Positions 56,901 to 63,804 of a stretch of DNA of 64,000 nt are shown here, in pieces. The stretch lies in contig OX621253.1 in the NCBI GenBank assembly GCA_951640165.1, forward strand, positions 14,712,001 to 14,776,000. The letters are read 5' to 3'. A program made the position numbers and the translations under genes. Under the pieces are notes generated by a model that did not search any database, was not told the origin of the DNA, and saw nothing but the letters and a program-made list of their open reading frames with translations. The stretch is from Pseudoips prasinana (taxonomy: Eukaryota > Arthropoda > Insecta > Lepidoptera > Nolidae). Position 1 is the first letter of the stretch, and each line of letters starts with the position of its first letter.

Positions 56901-59900
56901 TATTCCGATATATTAAAAATAATCTGTATTCTGTTTCTTCCAGAACGACGGTCTGGCCCTATGGGAAGAGAAGGGCTGTCCATCCAACAAGCTGGTAGTT
57001 GGTATTCCGTTCTACGGCCGTTCATTTACCCTGGCTGCTGGTAACAACAACTATGGGCTTGGAACTTACATCAACAAAGAGGCCGGCGGTGGTGACCCTG
57101 CCCCGTATACCAATGCTACAGGCTTCTGGGCTTATTATGAGGTATTGATTGTTTTTAAAAGAACTGTTTACCCGCCAATAGATGTCAATATTTTTAGACT
57201 TCCGTGATTTTTACTTAATATATTGTACACTATACATTTCCAATATAAGCTGACTTGTCATTCTATCGAAATTCTATATAACGCGAGATCAGCTTATATT
57301 GGAAATTTGTAGCTTGATGTTCAATGTGTAGCCGTGTGTAAGTAGAATATTATATATTGCGGGCCCTGATCGCGGTAATATTTTCAGGCAAATACTGAAA
57401 CGTCGGGTAAACAAAAAGGTAATGCTTTTGTTTTACCCGACGTTTCGGCGCAGTTCGGCATGCATTGATGGAGTCAGTCGACCCATGAATACGGCTGGTG
57501 CACAGTATAATAAAAAAAACTTTCGATTGCCGGGTTCAAAATTATTTTAAATATGTTTTTTTATAATATTATCAAGACAAGACATGATTTTATAAATAAC
57601 TTCTTCTTAGTTTTGATTTGTTCTTTACGGGTAAAAAGGAAAGCATACCTATTTTTCACAAGTACCTATAAGTTAATTTCTAAAAAGTTATAAGATTTAG
57701 CTGTCAATTCTGTTAGAAGGTTGCCATAATTTATTCAGTTCATGAAGATTTTTAGGAGACTTCGTGTTATATTAAATACCACAATCACATTCTCACCAGG
57801 ATTTAACTTTATTAATTAAATATAGATGCAATGCCATAAATAGTTTTCAAAATCAACTTAATTCCATCACATAATAATATATTTGTTTCTTTAAGATCTG
57901 CACAGAAGTTGATAAAGAAGGTTCCGACTGGACCAAGAAATGGGACGAGGCTGGGAAATGCCCCTATGCTTACAAAGGCACCCAATGGGTGGGATACGAA
58001 GACCCTCGCAGTGTGGAAATCAAGATGAACTGGATTAAGGAGAAAGGCTACCTCGGCGCCATGACATGGGCGATAGATATGGACGACTTCAAAGGTCTTT
58101 GCGGAGACAAGAACCCTCTGACAAAGCTTCTGCACAAACACATGAGCACTTACACAGTACCACCTCCTCGCACTGGGAATACTACGCCTACTGTAAGTTC
58201 CTAAGTTCTAATTCTTAAATCCATAGCTTATAGCCTCACCGGTCCGTAAATTATTGGCGAGGTTAAGCAACTAGACTCGCGGTCAGTCCATAGATGGGTG
58301 ACCGCCAAAGTGGATTAATTTCTGAGCGTCTCCGTGCTTCAGAGTGCACGTTAAGCTGTCAGTACCGTTATAGCCATTAGACAAGACAACAGTCGTTAAG
58401 CCATGTCAAAGGCCTATTGGGCGGCTTGAACAACTCTGACACTAGGGTAACCACTGCCCATACGATAGCTAAGTAAGTAGTAATTCTTAAGTTATCGAGG
58501 TCACATAATTTAGACTTTAGATTTACTTAAGATCCTTTATGCGCTGAATATTGCATTAGTGGAACTTGGCAGATTATATTTTATAGTGATTTTTATTTAT
58601 TTAAAAGCGTATCTTATAAATATATAAAAAAGAAGGACTAAATCCCGGCATCGTAGGGTTACATTACATACATATAATTGAGGGACCCAGTACACACAAA
58701 CTCAGAATTACTACTTATGGACACAAAATATTTGTCCTGTGCGTGAATCGAACCCGAGACAAGAAGTAAGAACCCGAGAAACGAGCAATTATTTATACAA
58801 CTGGGCCACACGAACAGTTAAGTTACGCCCTAAAAAAACAAGTTTAATTTTATCTAGATAAAAAATGTTTCCAGTACAAACACAATTTCTCAAAATTTAC
58901 ATTTCTATTACTAGTAATTGGATTCCTCATTGTTAATTTGATTACTGGTTAAAGTTAGATGATCTTTGCACCAAATATTTATTGAAAAACATTGTTAGGT
59001 GCTCTATATTAGTACGATATCTCTGTCACTATATATATTTGCGGGCAATTCATCATAACATTTTTCGTTTATCTCATTTCCAAATACCCCCTAACTGCAA
59101 GCCATAAATACAGTTTCCTAACAAACTTTGCTCTGGAAACGAAACAGACAGGAGCGATAAATTGTAAGAGAAACAAATGGCCGGACTATTACTCATATCG
59201 ATATAAATCTGCAGCCTGAATGGGCGCGGCCGCCGTCGACGCAAGCCGACCCTGCTGAGGGTGACCCGATCCCTACTACGACTGCAAAACCCACCACTAC
59301 AGGGAGACCAACCACTGCCAAACCTGCAGCTAAACCAACTACCACGAAAGCACCGGTGGTGGTGATTGAAGATGATGAAAATGACATCAATGTGCGGCCA
59401 CCCAAGGTCCCTGAGACTCCTGCGGAACCGGCACCCCAGGCTCCAGAGGAGCAAACGGTGAGTTCAATTTTGTAATCCTAATCATCAGCCTGACATCGTC
59501 TATATCTGGATATATGGCTTCCCCCATTGACGGTCCCCGTAGCCTAGTTGGTACGCTTCTGCCTACGAAGCTGGTGGATATGGGTTCGAATTCCGGTAAG
59601 TGCAAATATTTGTGTGATGAGCATTGACTTATATGTATAACTAGACACGCTGTGTCGAATAAAAACTTTGTCCCAGTCCGGCTGTGCGCTAGGTGAGGCG
59701 CGCGAGCGCTGCGGCCAAAATTGCTTACTGAGTTGCAGCGCCCGCGCTGCAACTCGGTGAGCAAATTCTCAATATGGGATTGCGCGTCTAGTAGAATACA
59801 TATAGGTCAATGGTGATGAGCACGAATATTTGTTTCTGAATCATGGATGTTTTCTATGGCTTTATCTATCTATATAAGTATGTATATCGTCGCCTGGTAC

Positions 59901-61901
59901 CCATAGTACAAGCTTTGCTTAGTTTGGGGCTAGGATTATCTGTGTGACATTGTCCCCTAGATATTATTGTTATTATTAAAGGTTTCTATAACGTTGCCAT
60001 TTGGAGGAGTTTACATTAGTCACTGCGTTTGGGATGCGATTTGGAGACCGCAGTTAGGTGGTAGATAGTACAGAGATGGCGCTGTTGCCTGACCACCTGG
60101 AGTATCCCATAGTCACCTTTTACGATACCCAGGTGATGATATGGGGTGGCCCTCTTATTAGGGGCCGGAAACCACACTTGTAATTAAAAGTTATCTATTT
60201 CGCCCAAGGCAACTCGTATACATATTTATTTACTTAGTCATTGAGTGCCACGTTGGCATAGTGGTAGTATATTTTAACATATGAATTGATGGTTACAATT
60301 AAAAACAAAATCGTGGGTTTATTGGAAAGAATAGTACAGTGCCAGGAAAGGTACTACACATTAATTCAATGGACTTACGCCTGATCTCTTTCCAAAATTG
60401 ACGACGATGTCGAAAAATTAGAGTGACGAAACAGAGAGTGCGCAGGCACTCGTTAAATATGTTTGCGTCTGCTGTTCTCAGCTGAGATTAGCAGTATACG
60501 CTATTGTAGTCGTACTTAAACCTAATAGTGATTTTTCTATTTGAACCATTTAACAAATTGTCAAACTAAGTACTTACTTGATGGTTTGATACTTGATTAA
60601 TGCGGAACAAATATGCGTCAGAATTTTCAAATTAAATTACAATATTTTCGGAATTTTACCCAATGCAATATGAAGCATAATGTAAATCCGACTTTTATTA
60701 TCTTAAAGAGCGGTATTGATAAAACCCATAAATATGATTAAAAATAACTAAAACATTTAGTCATGTTTTAAGTCATCGCATCACTACTGAGTAGTGCCAT
60801 GGTTTAAACGCGATTAAACTACCTAAACTTCTAATATGTGTAAACTTGTTTTAATGAAAAAAATATTTATCCAATTTTACAGGAAAATGAAGTAGATAGC
60901 GAGGAGGTTTGCAATTCTGAAGATGATTACGTGGCGGACAAGAAAAACTGCAACAAGGTACGTAAAAGTTTCCATAGAAAAATTAAAACTTTGAATTAAA
61001 CTTTGCGTAGCGGGAATTACAAACAATTCTTGCAGAAGCATTGAAACATCTGAAAAATTATTCAATACTGCTGTAAATGTATGTTTTTAGATTGCTAAGT
61101 TGATCTAGAGGTATCGTCTCAGAACACATTATGAGATTCTTGGTTCGATTCCTGAATGAGGTCAAAAAGTAATATAGGAACTTTTTGTCTAAAAAAGACT
61201 CAGTAGCAGTTCGGAGGAAATCTTAAAGGAGTTACACATTCATGCTACAAAGTCTTCCTACTGGTGAAGGAGTGAAACGTTAAGTTTAAAAAAATACGGT
61301 CAAACTGAGAACCTCCTCCTTTTTTTGGAGCTGGTTAAACAAATGAGAACACGTTGGTGCTACACCTGATATATGTATCTAGTTTAGAATAATAAGGGTA
61401 AAGGAAATACATCTGTGTACTATGATATGTATATCTCGCACAGATAAATATTTTCCGTTGAGACTGACCACTTTGGCGAAATATGACCAGGATTAGGAAC
61501 ATCACCGTTATAGTACTAATATTATAAAGGCGAAGGTTTGGGAGTGTGAGTGTGTATGTTTGTTACTTCTTCACGCAAAAACTTTTGGATTTTGATGAAA
61601 CTTTGTAGATATATATAGCTTATATATCCGAATAACATATAAGCTATAATTTATAAAGTTTAACGCGGGTAAAACCGCGGGGCACATCTAGTTAACAATA
61701 AAAGCTGCATGATATCTTGAATTTAAACCAGGAGCATCACGTTTAAAGTTTCTTATTAATTGTAATTATTTTTTGCAGTATTGGCGATGCGTCAACGGCG
61801 AAGCTATGCAATTCACATGTCAATCCGGAACTGTCTTCAATGTCAAACTGAACGTTTGCGACTGGCCCGCCAACGCTGACCGCGACGACTGCAAGGCATA
61901 G
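41907..61901 (+). CDS. Cht5: Chitinase 5 (group I GH18 endochitinase), complete coding region in 10 exons
   Basis: Hydrolyses beta-1,4 bonds of chitin in old cuticle during moulting; the family is secreted into moulting fluid. The ten exons join with GT-AG introns into 558 codons plus stop. Residues 1-20 form a signal peptide (mature start near DSKAR). The GH18 barrel spans about 24-385, with VAVGGW (101-106), the catalytic motif [10 protein letters not shown] (139-148, acid/base E147), MSYDLRGNW (214-222) and [11 protein letters not shown] (367-377). A Pro/Thr-rich linker covers about 402-492. A CBM14 domain has six cysteines (C503, C516, C522, C532, C545, C556). N-glycosylation sequons are at N86, N304 and N408. 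Length and domain order match lepidopteran Cht5 closely. No frameshift or internal stop is seen. Ecdysteroid control is known for the family but no response element was identified here. Confidence 0.97.
42062..42335 (+). mobile_element. SINE family C (intron 1), partly deleted
   Basis: CTTGGGCTAACGGTCTTGAG head remnant, GGTCGGGCCAAAAAGTGATA, GAGAGCACGTAAAGCCGTCA. The 3' part after TTTCCGATCG is degraded. Confidence 0.8.
42336..43368. other. Intron 1 of Cht5, unassigned part
   Basis: AT-rich. The stretch GATTATTTATTCTATGTCTG to GATGTCTCAAG-like sequence near 42470-42570 resembles a degraded SINE D or B body. Confidence 0.45.
43146..43183 (+). repeat. Perfect inverted repeat, 17-bp arms, 4-nt spacer (intron 1)
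   Basis: AATTCTATGTGACGAAC, GTGA, then its complement. Confidence 0.97.
43492..43528 (+). repeat. Perfect inverted repeat, 16-bp arms, 5-nt spacer (intron 1)
   Basis: AAACATCTATAGCCGC, TACGT, then its complement. Lies in the gap of the split 5S SINE. Confidence 0.97.
44219..44540 (+). mobile_element. Non-autonomous Helitron (Lep1-like; intron 1)
   Basis: TCTATAGATATAATAAAATC start. The body is like 14102 and 20663. The end GCACAGCTAT has CTAG mutated to CTAT. Confidence 0.87.
44650..44757 (+). repeat. Inverted repeat, 41-bp arms, 26-nt spacer (intron 1)
   Basis: Arms 44650-44690 and 44717-44757 begin CTCTATATGCAGGTACAAA and include CTACTTGCTTCTTTACT. A few mismatches lie in the middle. Confidence 0.9.
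44819..45017 (-). mobile_element. tRNA-derived SINE family A, internally deleted (intron 1)
   Basis: Minus copy lacking the segment between CCCCAAACTA and CTTATATAGATAG. It ends 47 bp before the exon 2 acceptor, so any branch point lies at its edge. Confidence 0.9.
45065..45234 (+). CDS. Cht5: Cht5 coding exon 2 (mature N-terminus, start of GH18 barrel)
   Basis: Acceptor ttgttatttctag precedes 45065 and donor gtgaga follows 45234. It encodes residues 20-76, including the mature N-terminus [18 protein letters not shown] and the first cysteine pair of the barrel (C28, C53). It enters in phase 1 and leaves in phase 0. A tRNA-derived SINE ends only 47 bp before the exon. Confidence 0.97.
45260..45398 (+). 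mobile_element. Palindromic MITE family F (intron 2)
   Basis: TA-flanked arms (ACAGAAGCCAGCACATTAAG and the complement GATGTGCTGGCGTCTGT) with centre ATGCTTATGTGATAAAGTTG. It starts only 26 bp after exon 2. Confidence 0.9.
45653..45862 (+). mobile_element. tRNA-derived SINE family B (intron 2)
   Basis: Head GCGCGGTTGGTAGATACTTG, B box GGTTTGATTCCCACCC, 3' end GATGTCCCAGGATATTATT. The middle, normally with CATAGTACAAGCTCTGC, is deleted. Confidence 0.88.
45866..45893 (+). repeat. (AAGAT)n microsatellite (intron 2)
   Basis: TAAGATAAGATAAGATAAGA directly followed by AACTTTATTCGC, which resembles a LINE 3' terminus on the minus strand. Confidence 0.9.
46152..46317 (+). CDS. Cht5: Cht5 coding exon 3 (VAVGGW motif)
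   Basis: Acceptor tatttttccag precedes and donor gtaagc follows. It encodes residues 77-131 and leaves in phase 1. It carries the sequon NFT (86-88) and the conserved GH18 strand KYMVAVGGW (98-106). Confidence 0.97.
46655..46788 (+). mobile_element. SINE family B 3' part (intron 3)
   Basis: Contains TATGTATTTACAAAAGAAAAG, GGTTTCCATAGTACAAGCTC and TGTCCCAGGATATTATTATT. The tRNA-like head is absent. Confidence 0.85.
46789..47884. other. Intron 3 of Cht5, unassigned part
   Basis: AT-rich; the frames near 47024 and 47640 have no recognised motifs. Confidence 0.5.
47885..48135 (+). repeat. Lepidopteran repeat H (intron 3)
   Basis: GTGTGGCTGACGGTATAGAA, CATCCCATGGGGGCTTAGAA, GAGAACGGATAGCAGCGTCT and GAGGCCTTTGTGCAGCAAAG. 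The end resembles a LINE 3' UTR with a GATGATGAT tail. Confidence 0.75.
48176..48762 (+). repeat. Lepidopteran interspersed repeat (GGGTTCCGTAGC type; intron 3)
   Basis: Left AGGGTTCCGTAGCAAAATGG and TGTCTGTCTGTCCGTCCGTA. Right GCTACGGAACCGTTCATGTG and GAGTCCGACTCGCACTTGGC. The ends are roughly inverted (GGTTCCGTAGC/GCTACGGAACC). It includes a C13 run near 48533. Confidence 0.7.
48763..49617. other. Intron 3 of Cht5, unassigned part
   Basis: No repeat recognised. The 49801 region TTCAATTCACTTTATTCGCC further on looks like a LINE tail. Confidence 0.45.
49618..49754 (+). mobile_element. Palindromic MITE family F (intron 3)
   Basis: TA-flanked. Left arm CAGACGCCAGCACATCAAGC, right arm GATATGCTGGCGTCTGTA. 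Confidence 0.9.
50090..50165 (+). mobile_element. Degraded SINE family B 3' fragment (intron 3)
   Basis: ATGGTACAAGTTCTGCTTAG and GAGATCAGATGGC followed by GGGAATAATGACCC resemble the SINE B end. It explains part of a spurious 184-codon ORF here. Confidence 0.6.
50166..51118. other. Intron 3 of Cht5, unassigned part
   Basis: Contains CTGTCTGTCTGTCAC at 50696, shared in style with other lepidopteran repeats; otherwise AT-rich. Confidence 0.45.
51119..51254 (+). mobile_element. Palindromic MITE family F (intron 3)
   Basis: TA-flanked. Left arm CAGACGCCATCACATCAAGC, right arm TTGATGTGCTTGCGTCTGTA. Confidence 0.9.
51489..51711 (+). CDS. Cht5: Cht5 coding exon 4 (catalytic [10 protein letters not shown])
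   Basis: Acceptor ttttctttcag precedes and donor gtaagt follows. It encodes residues 132-205 plus two bases of codon 206. It holds the GH18 signature [10 protein letters not shown], with all acidic residues of the DxxDxDxE catalytic motif present and E147 as proton donor. The exon lies after a 5.2-kb intron, the longest in the gene. Confidence 0.98.
51911..52031 (+). repeat. 20-bp minisatellite, six copies (intron 4)
   Basis: The unit aagagtatcacgatcatgcc repeats six times, alternating AAGAG and AAAAG starts. Confidence 0.95.
52032..52669. other. Intron 4 of Cht5, unassigned part
   Basis: A short palindrome ATTGACGGT...ACCGTCAAT at 52222-52245; no other feature. Confidence 0.5.
52670..53018 (+). 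mobile_element. tRNA-derived SINE family C (intron 4)
   Basis: CTAGTCTAGCGGTAGCGTGT head, AAAGTGATTTTGGGATTTTT, GAGCACGTAAAGCCGTCGGT, and 3' end CGGCTAGGAGGACATTATTA. Confidence 0.88.
53290..53428 (+). mobile_element. Palindromic MITE family F (intron 4)
   Basis: TA-flanked. Left arm ACAGACGCCAGCACGTCCAG, right arm TTGATGTGCTGGCGTAGGTA. The centre is in reverse orientation relative to 54719. Confidence 0.9.
53646..53769 (+). CDS. Cht5: Cht5 coding exon 5 (MSYDLRGNW)
   Basis: Acceptor ctattttgcag precedes 53646 and donor gtgagt follows 53769. It completes codon 206 and runs to residue 247 in phase 0. It holds the MxYD motif (MSYDLRGNW, 214-222), which lines the substrate cleft in GH18 chitinases. 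Confidence 0.97.
53770..54718. other. Intron 5 of Cht5, unassigned part
   Basis: A short palindrome TCTGACAGCATG...CATGCTGTCAGA at about 53848-53880; the rest is AT-rich. Confidence 0.5.
54719..54858 (+). mobile_element. Palindromic MITE family F (intron 5)
   Basis: Left arm ACAGATGCCAGCACATCAAG with TA. Right arm TTGATGTGCTGGTGTCTGTG, with the right TA lost. Confidence 0.9.
55125..55470 (+). repeat. 345-bp inverted repeat, arms about 155 bp (intron 5)
   Basis: The left arm carries GGTCACCTGATGGTAAGTGA, GGGTGCGTTGCCGGCCTTTA and TGACCCTTCCCCCACCCCAA. The right arm carries their complements (TACCATCAGGTGACC, AAGGCTGGCAACGCACCC, GGGTGGGGGGAAGGGTCAGC). The arms are about 85% alike. The motif is a common lepidopteran repeat, here present head to head. 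Confidence 0.88.
55800..56572 (+). repeat. Tandem array of a palindromic unit, about four units of 190-215 bp (intron 5)
   Basis: Each unit starts ACTAAGTTATAATAAG (near 55807, 56001, 56217, 56405) and contains AGTGCCAATATTGGCACT, CTCACATGT...ACATGTGAGAG, AGCCAAGATGTT and AACACTTTAGTGTT. The last unit ends in a 24-bp-arm palindrome around 56535. Confidence 0.9.
56577..56712 (+). mobile_element. 5S rRNA-derived SINE, 5' part (intron 5)
   Basis: CACCGGTCTGTAAGCGATCG, CGAAGTTAAGCAACTAGGCT, ATATGGGTGAACACC. It stops after GGCACGTTAAGCTG, where a Helitron fragment begins. Confidence 0.85.
56713..56870 (-). mobile_element. Helitron 5' part with an internal inverted duplication (intron 5)
   Basis: Minus orientation of the 8222 subfamily: GGTTCGTGCGTTCTGGAGTT and CCCGACTTATTTTTATATAG. 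It contains a perfect 24-bp inverted repeat (56725-56748, 56752-56775) that the sister copy lacks. The Helitron 3' end is missing where the 5S SINE abuts. Confidence 0.85.
56944..57141 (+). CDS. Cht5: Cht5 coding exon 6
   Basis: Acceptor ctgtttcttccag precedes and donor gtattg follows. It encodes residues 248-313, including [11 protein letters not shown] and the sequon NAT (304-306). Phase is 0 on both sides. A palindromic Helitron fragment ends about 70 bp upstream of the acceptor. Confidence 0.97.
57215..57345 (-). repeat. Fold-back repeat K, copy 2 (intron 6)
   Basis: TTTCCAATATAAGCTGA and its perfect inverse TCAGCTTATATTGGAAA. It ends TGTGTAGCCGTGTGTAAG, the complement of the left end of copy 1. 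Confidence 0.78.
57382..57458 (+). repeat. Inverted repeat around ACGTCGGGTAAAC (intron 6)
   Basis: GAAACGTCGGGTAAACAAAA and the complement TTTTGTTTTACCCGACGTTTC lie 14 bp apart. The CCGACGTTTCGGC motif recurs in lepidopteran repeats. Confidence 0.7.
57896..58192 (+). CDS. Cht5: Cht5 coding exon 7 (end of GH18 domain)
   Basis: Acceptor atttgtttctttaag precedes and donor gtaagt follows. It encodes residues 314-412. It contains the last barrel strand [14 protein letters not shown] (364-377), the domain-closing cysteine at 382, and the beginning of the linker ([12 protein letters not shown]) with sequon N408. Confidence 0.97.
58228..58475 (+). mobile_element. 5S rRNA-derived SINE (intron 7)
   Basis: CACCGGTCCGTAAATTATTG head, GAGGTTAAGCAACTAGACTC and CATAGATGGGTGACCGCC 5S-like, with the full body to ACCACTGCCCATACGATAGC. 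Confidence 0.87.
58650..58817 (-). mobile_element. SINE family D-like, degraded (intron 7)
   Basis: Minus copy: ACACACAAACTCAGAATTAC, TTTGTCCTGTGCGTGAATCG, GAACCCGAGAC (B box complement) and GGGCCACACGAACAG. Confidence 0.65.
58818..59214. other. Intron 7 of Cht5, unassigned part
   Basis: AT-rich up to the exon 8 acceptor; no repeat recognised. Confidence 0.5.
59215..59457 (+). CDS. Cht5: Cht5 coding exon 8 (Pro/Thr linker)
   Basis: Acceptor tataaatctgcag precedes and donor gtgagt follows. It encodes residues 413-493 and opens with PEWARPPST, as in moth orthologues. The rest is a Thr/Pro/Lys-rich linker likely to be O-glycosylated, followed by an acidic stretch EDDENDINV. Both boundaries are phase 0, so the exon could be skipped without a frameshift. 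Confidence 0.94.
59533..59969 (+). mobile_element. tRNA-derived SINE family A, interrupted by a MITE
   Basis: tRNA-like head with B box GGTTCGAATTCCGG, then the family body ending GACATTGTCCCCTAGATATT and a TTA-rich tail. It is split at 59622-59812. Confidence 0.88.
59622..59812 (+). mobile_element. 191-bp MITE with 8-bp TSD inside a SINE (intron 8)
   Basis: Terminal inverted repeats CATTGACTTATATGTAT and ATACATATAGGTCAATG differ at one position. It is flanked by GTGATGAG at 59614-59621 and 59813-59820, which restores the SINE sequence when collapsed. The internal palindrome AGTTGCAGCGC...GCGCTGCAACT is GC-rich. An 8-bp duplication fits P-like or hAT superfamilies. Confidence 0.92.
59975..60180 (-). 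mobile_element. RTE-like LINE 3' UTR fragment, second subfamily (intron 8)
   Basis: Same body as 41660-41840: GGTTTCTATAACGTTGCCAT at the start and GATATGGGGTGGCCCTCTTA near the end, diverged by scattered substitutions. Confidence 0.72.
60181..60882. other. Intron 8 of Cht5, unassigned part
   Basis: GTTGGCATAGTGGTAGTA at 60253 resembles a SINE C head remnant. The rest is AT-rich. Confidence 0.45.
60883..60957 (+). CDS. Cht5: Cht5 coding exon 9 (start of CBM14)
   Basis: Acceptor tccaattttacag precedes and donor gtacgt follows. It encodes 25 residues (494-518): the acidic end of the linker and the first two CBM14 cysteines, C503 and C516. Phase is 0 on both sides. Too short to be seen as an ORF, it was found by conservation of VCNSEDDY and by exact phase fit. 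Confidence 0.94.
61107..61495 (+). mobile_element. SINE family C, highly degraded (intron 9)
   Basis: Head remnant GATCTAGAGGTATCG, B box GGTTCGATTCCTGAATGAGG, GTCAAAAAGTAATATAGGAA, and 3' end CCGTTGAGACTGACCAC. An old copy. Confidence 0.65.
61510..61691 (+). mobile_element. Non-autonomous Helitron (Lep1-like; intron 9)
   Basis: GTACTAATATTATAAAGGCG near the start, AACGCGGGTAAAACCGCGGG hairpin, CACATCTAG end followed by T. It lies 87 bp before exon 10. Confidence 0.87.
61779..61901 (+). CDS. Cht5: Cht5 coding exon 10 (CBM14 and stop)
   Basis: Acceptor attattttttgcag precedes. It encodes residues 519-558 and stops at TAG 61899-61901. It supplies four of the six CBM14 cysteines (C522, C532, C545, C556) and the aromatic residues Y519, W520, F538 and W547 expected for chitin binding. 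Confidence 0.97.
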   Translation, partial: YWRCVNGEAMQFTCQSGTVFNVKLNVCDWPANADRDDCKA

Positions 61902-63060
61902 ACTATCTTGAATAGGACGCCTTATTGTTCTACCGTCTGATCAAAATCGCATTTGACTTAAAAAAACTGATAAATTATGTTTGCCCCAAATTTAAGACGA
62001 TGTTAGGTACCTACCGAGTAAATTAAAATACGTTTTAAATTAAGGAGTGCAGTGTATATGACGTTTCAAAGTGGAACAGCTTTTTAATACGTTCTGTTAC
62101 ATTTTAAAATAAGTTTAAAACCGTCACGAAAATCAAATACTTATATTGTTTTCACGAAATCCATTCGGTTTCATTGGAAAGCTCCCGATGAGCCTAATGT
62201 TATTGTAGAAGCCAATCGTCGTAGTGTGAGGGGAAATACATATCTATCAGGATGATAATTGTATTACATGTAACGTTATCGCCATCAATTATGTCTTGAT
62301 ATCTTTACTGCTGTGGCTTCGTTTGGGTACCTTTATTTTTTCGAGTAATAAGCATCATCGCTTTATACCACATTTTTTAAACAGCACGAGATCTATTGCT
62401 GCTTAGCTTTATAAAGTATTTTAGTAACGAGCGGGTTAAGCGAAGTATCTATAGTGTACAATAACTTATCTTCATCACTAGATTTTGGCACGAATTATAT
62501 CCTAGCTTGATTGCTGTGCTTTATAAAGTACTTTATTAGTGGTTTACTAATATTTATTACGGACTACTTCATTAAGCTACAAATGTAAAGCGATTTTGGT
62601 AATAGCCATCGCCTTTACGTTACATAATTAGGTAGCGTGTTTTAAAACCGCAGTCAATGCTATGATTTTGTCGATGGTATCTTTTGCGTATATTTAAATT
62701 TGTACAATATTGACGTATTTCGTTTCTATTGAACATAATACGCCAATGTTTTCTTGTAACATTTAAGTGAATTATAGGTATAATGTGATTTAAGTTAAGT
62801 TATTTACGTATGAAAATAGATGCATAGCAATTAATTTGGAGTACATTTAAAACCTTCTAAAATATCAATTTTCAAATTATAACATATATTCAGATTTAGG
62901 TTGTAGCTGAAGTTAACATATAACATGTAAACATTTATCATTAGTTGAGTCTCCAAATTAAGTTGCCGTTGTGCAAAAAAGCAAATGAGATTATTTTATC
63001 ACTACCTTAAATATATTAGTGTTTGAATATGAGACTGCATTGACTAAAACAATAAAAAAA
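61902..63060 (+). other. Cht5: Likely Cht5 3' UTR with candidate poly(A) signals
   Basis: AT-rich and free of recognised repeats, unlike the introns, which fits transcribed UTR. Candidate poly(A) signals are ATTAAA at 62022-62027 and AATAAA at 63051-63056; a further AATAAA lies at 63383-63388. Which is used cannot be told from sequence. Confidence 0.55.
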
Positions 63061-63804
63061 CATGAATGTAATAATGTATTCTTTGCCTAAAATATAACGT
63101 AGAAACATATAATTTTATTTTTCAAATGTCTGTAGAAAGATGTCGTTTCGGAATCAGGCTTTTTATTGCTCATTTTAGTTCGTAAAGAATCGTGGAAGTT
63201 TCCGCCAATAACTGTTTTCAGCAGTTATAAAGTTACACAGAGTTGTATTTATTTTGTAAATTTGTTTCTCTCGGAAGCCAATTAGACGGGAAAATTCCCT
63301 GCTTTCGGGGGATTTTAAATGAATTTTCCCCCACTTGTCGTGGTAAGCTAGCTTAATTTATTTATTTAAATAATTTTAAGACAATAAATTACTTTGAAAA
63401 TCCGATGGTGTTTTAATTTGGTCTCTAGAGTACCTTTAGTTTAAATTATGTCTCACAAAGATGTAAATACTTAAGATAATTATGGAGTTAGTTAAAGTAC
63501 AAATACTTGATTTTAGATGAATTTTGGAACCAGCTATTGGATAAAATTTGGCTCTTATTGCTCTATAGTAGAGGTATATATATGAGCCTAGGTTCTTCTT
63601 ATGTCCGAGTTGATGAATCAAGCCCGATAGATTTTTGACAAGGCTTACCTATCGACTTTTATATTATGACTGAAGCCGAGACCAATAGCTTAAAGGCTTT
63701 AGAGACACTAAATTAGAGCAAAACATATTTTTTTTTGTACAAAAGTAAGCAACCTTAATTCATAATGTAAACATAAAAATTATCTACTAGATTGTCACGA
63801 CTAT
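63061..63804. other. Downstream of Cht5, no gene seen
   Basis: May include the distal 3' UTR up to the poly(A) signal at 63383; no repeat recognised before 63805. Confidence 0.5.

Noticed and set aside
57812..58141. 109-codon minus-strand ORF
   Set aside because: Antisense of Cht5 exon 7.
59074..59764. Minus-strand ORFs of 125-126 codons around exon 8
   Set aside because: Antisense shadows of Cht5 exon 8 and of the MITE in intron 8.
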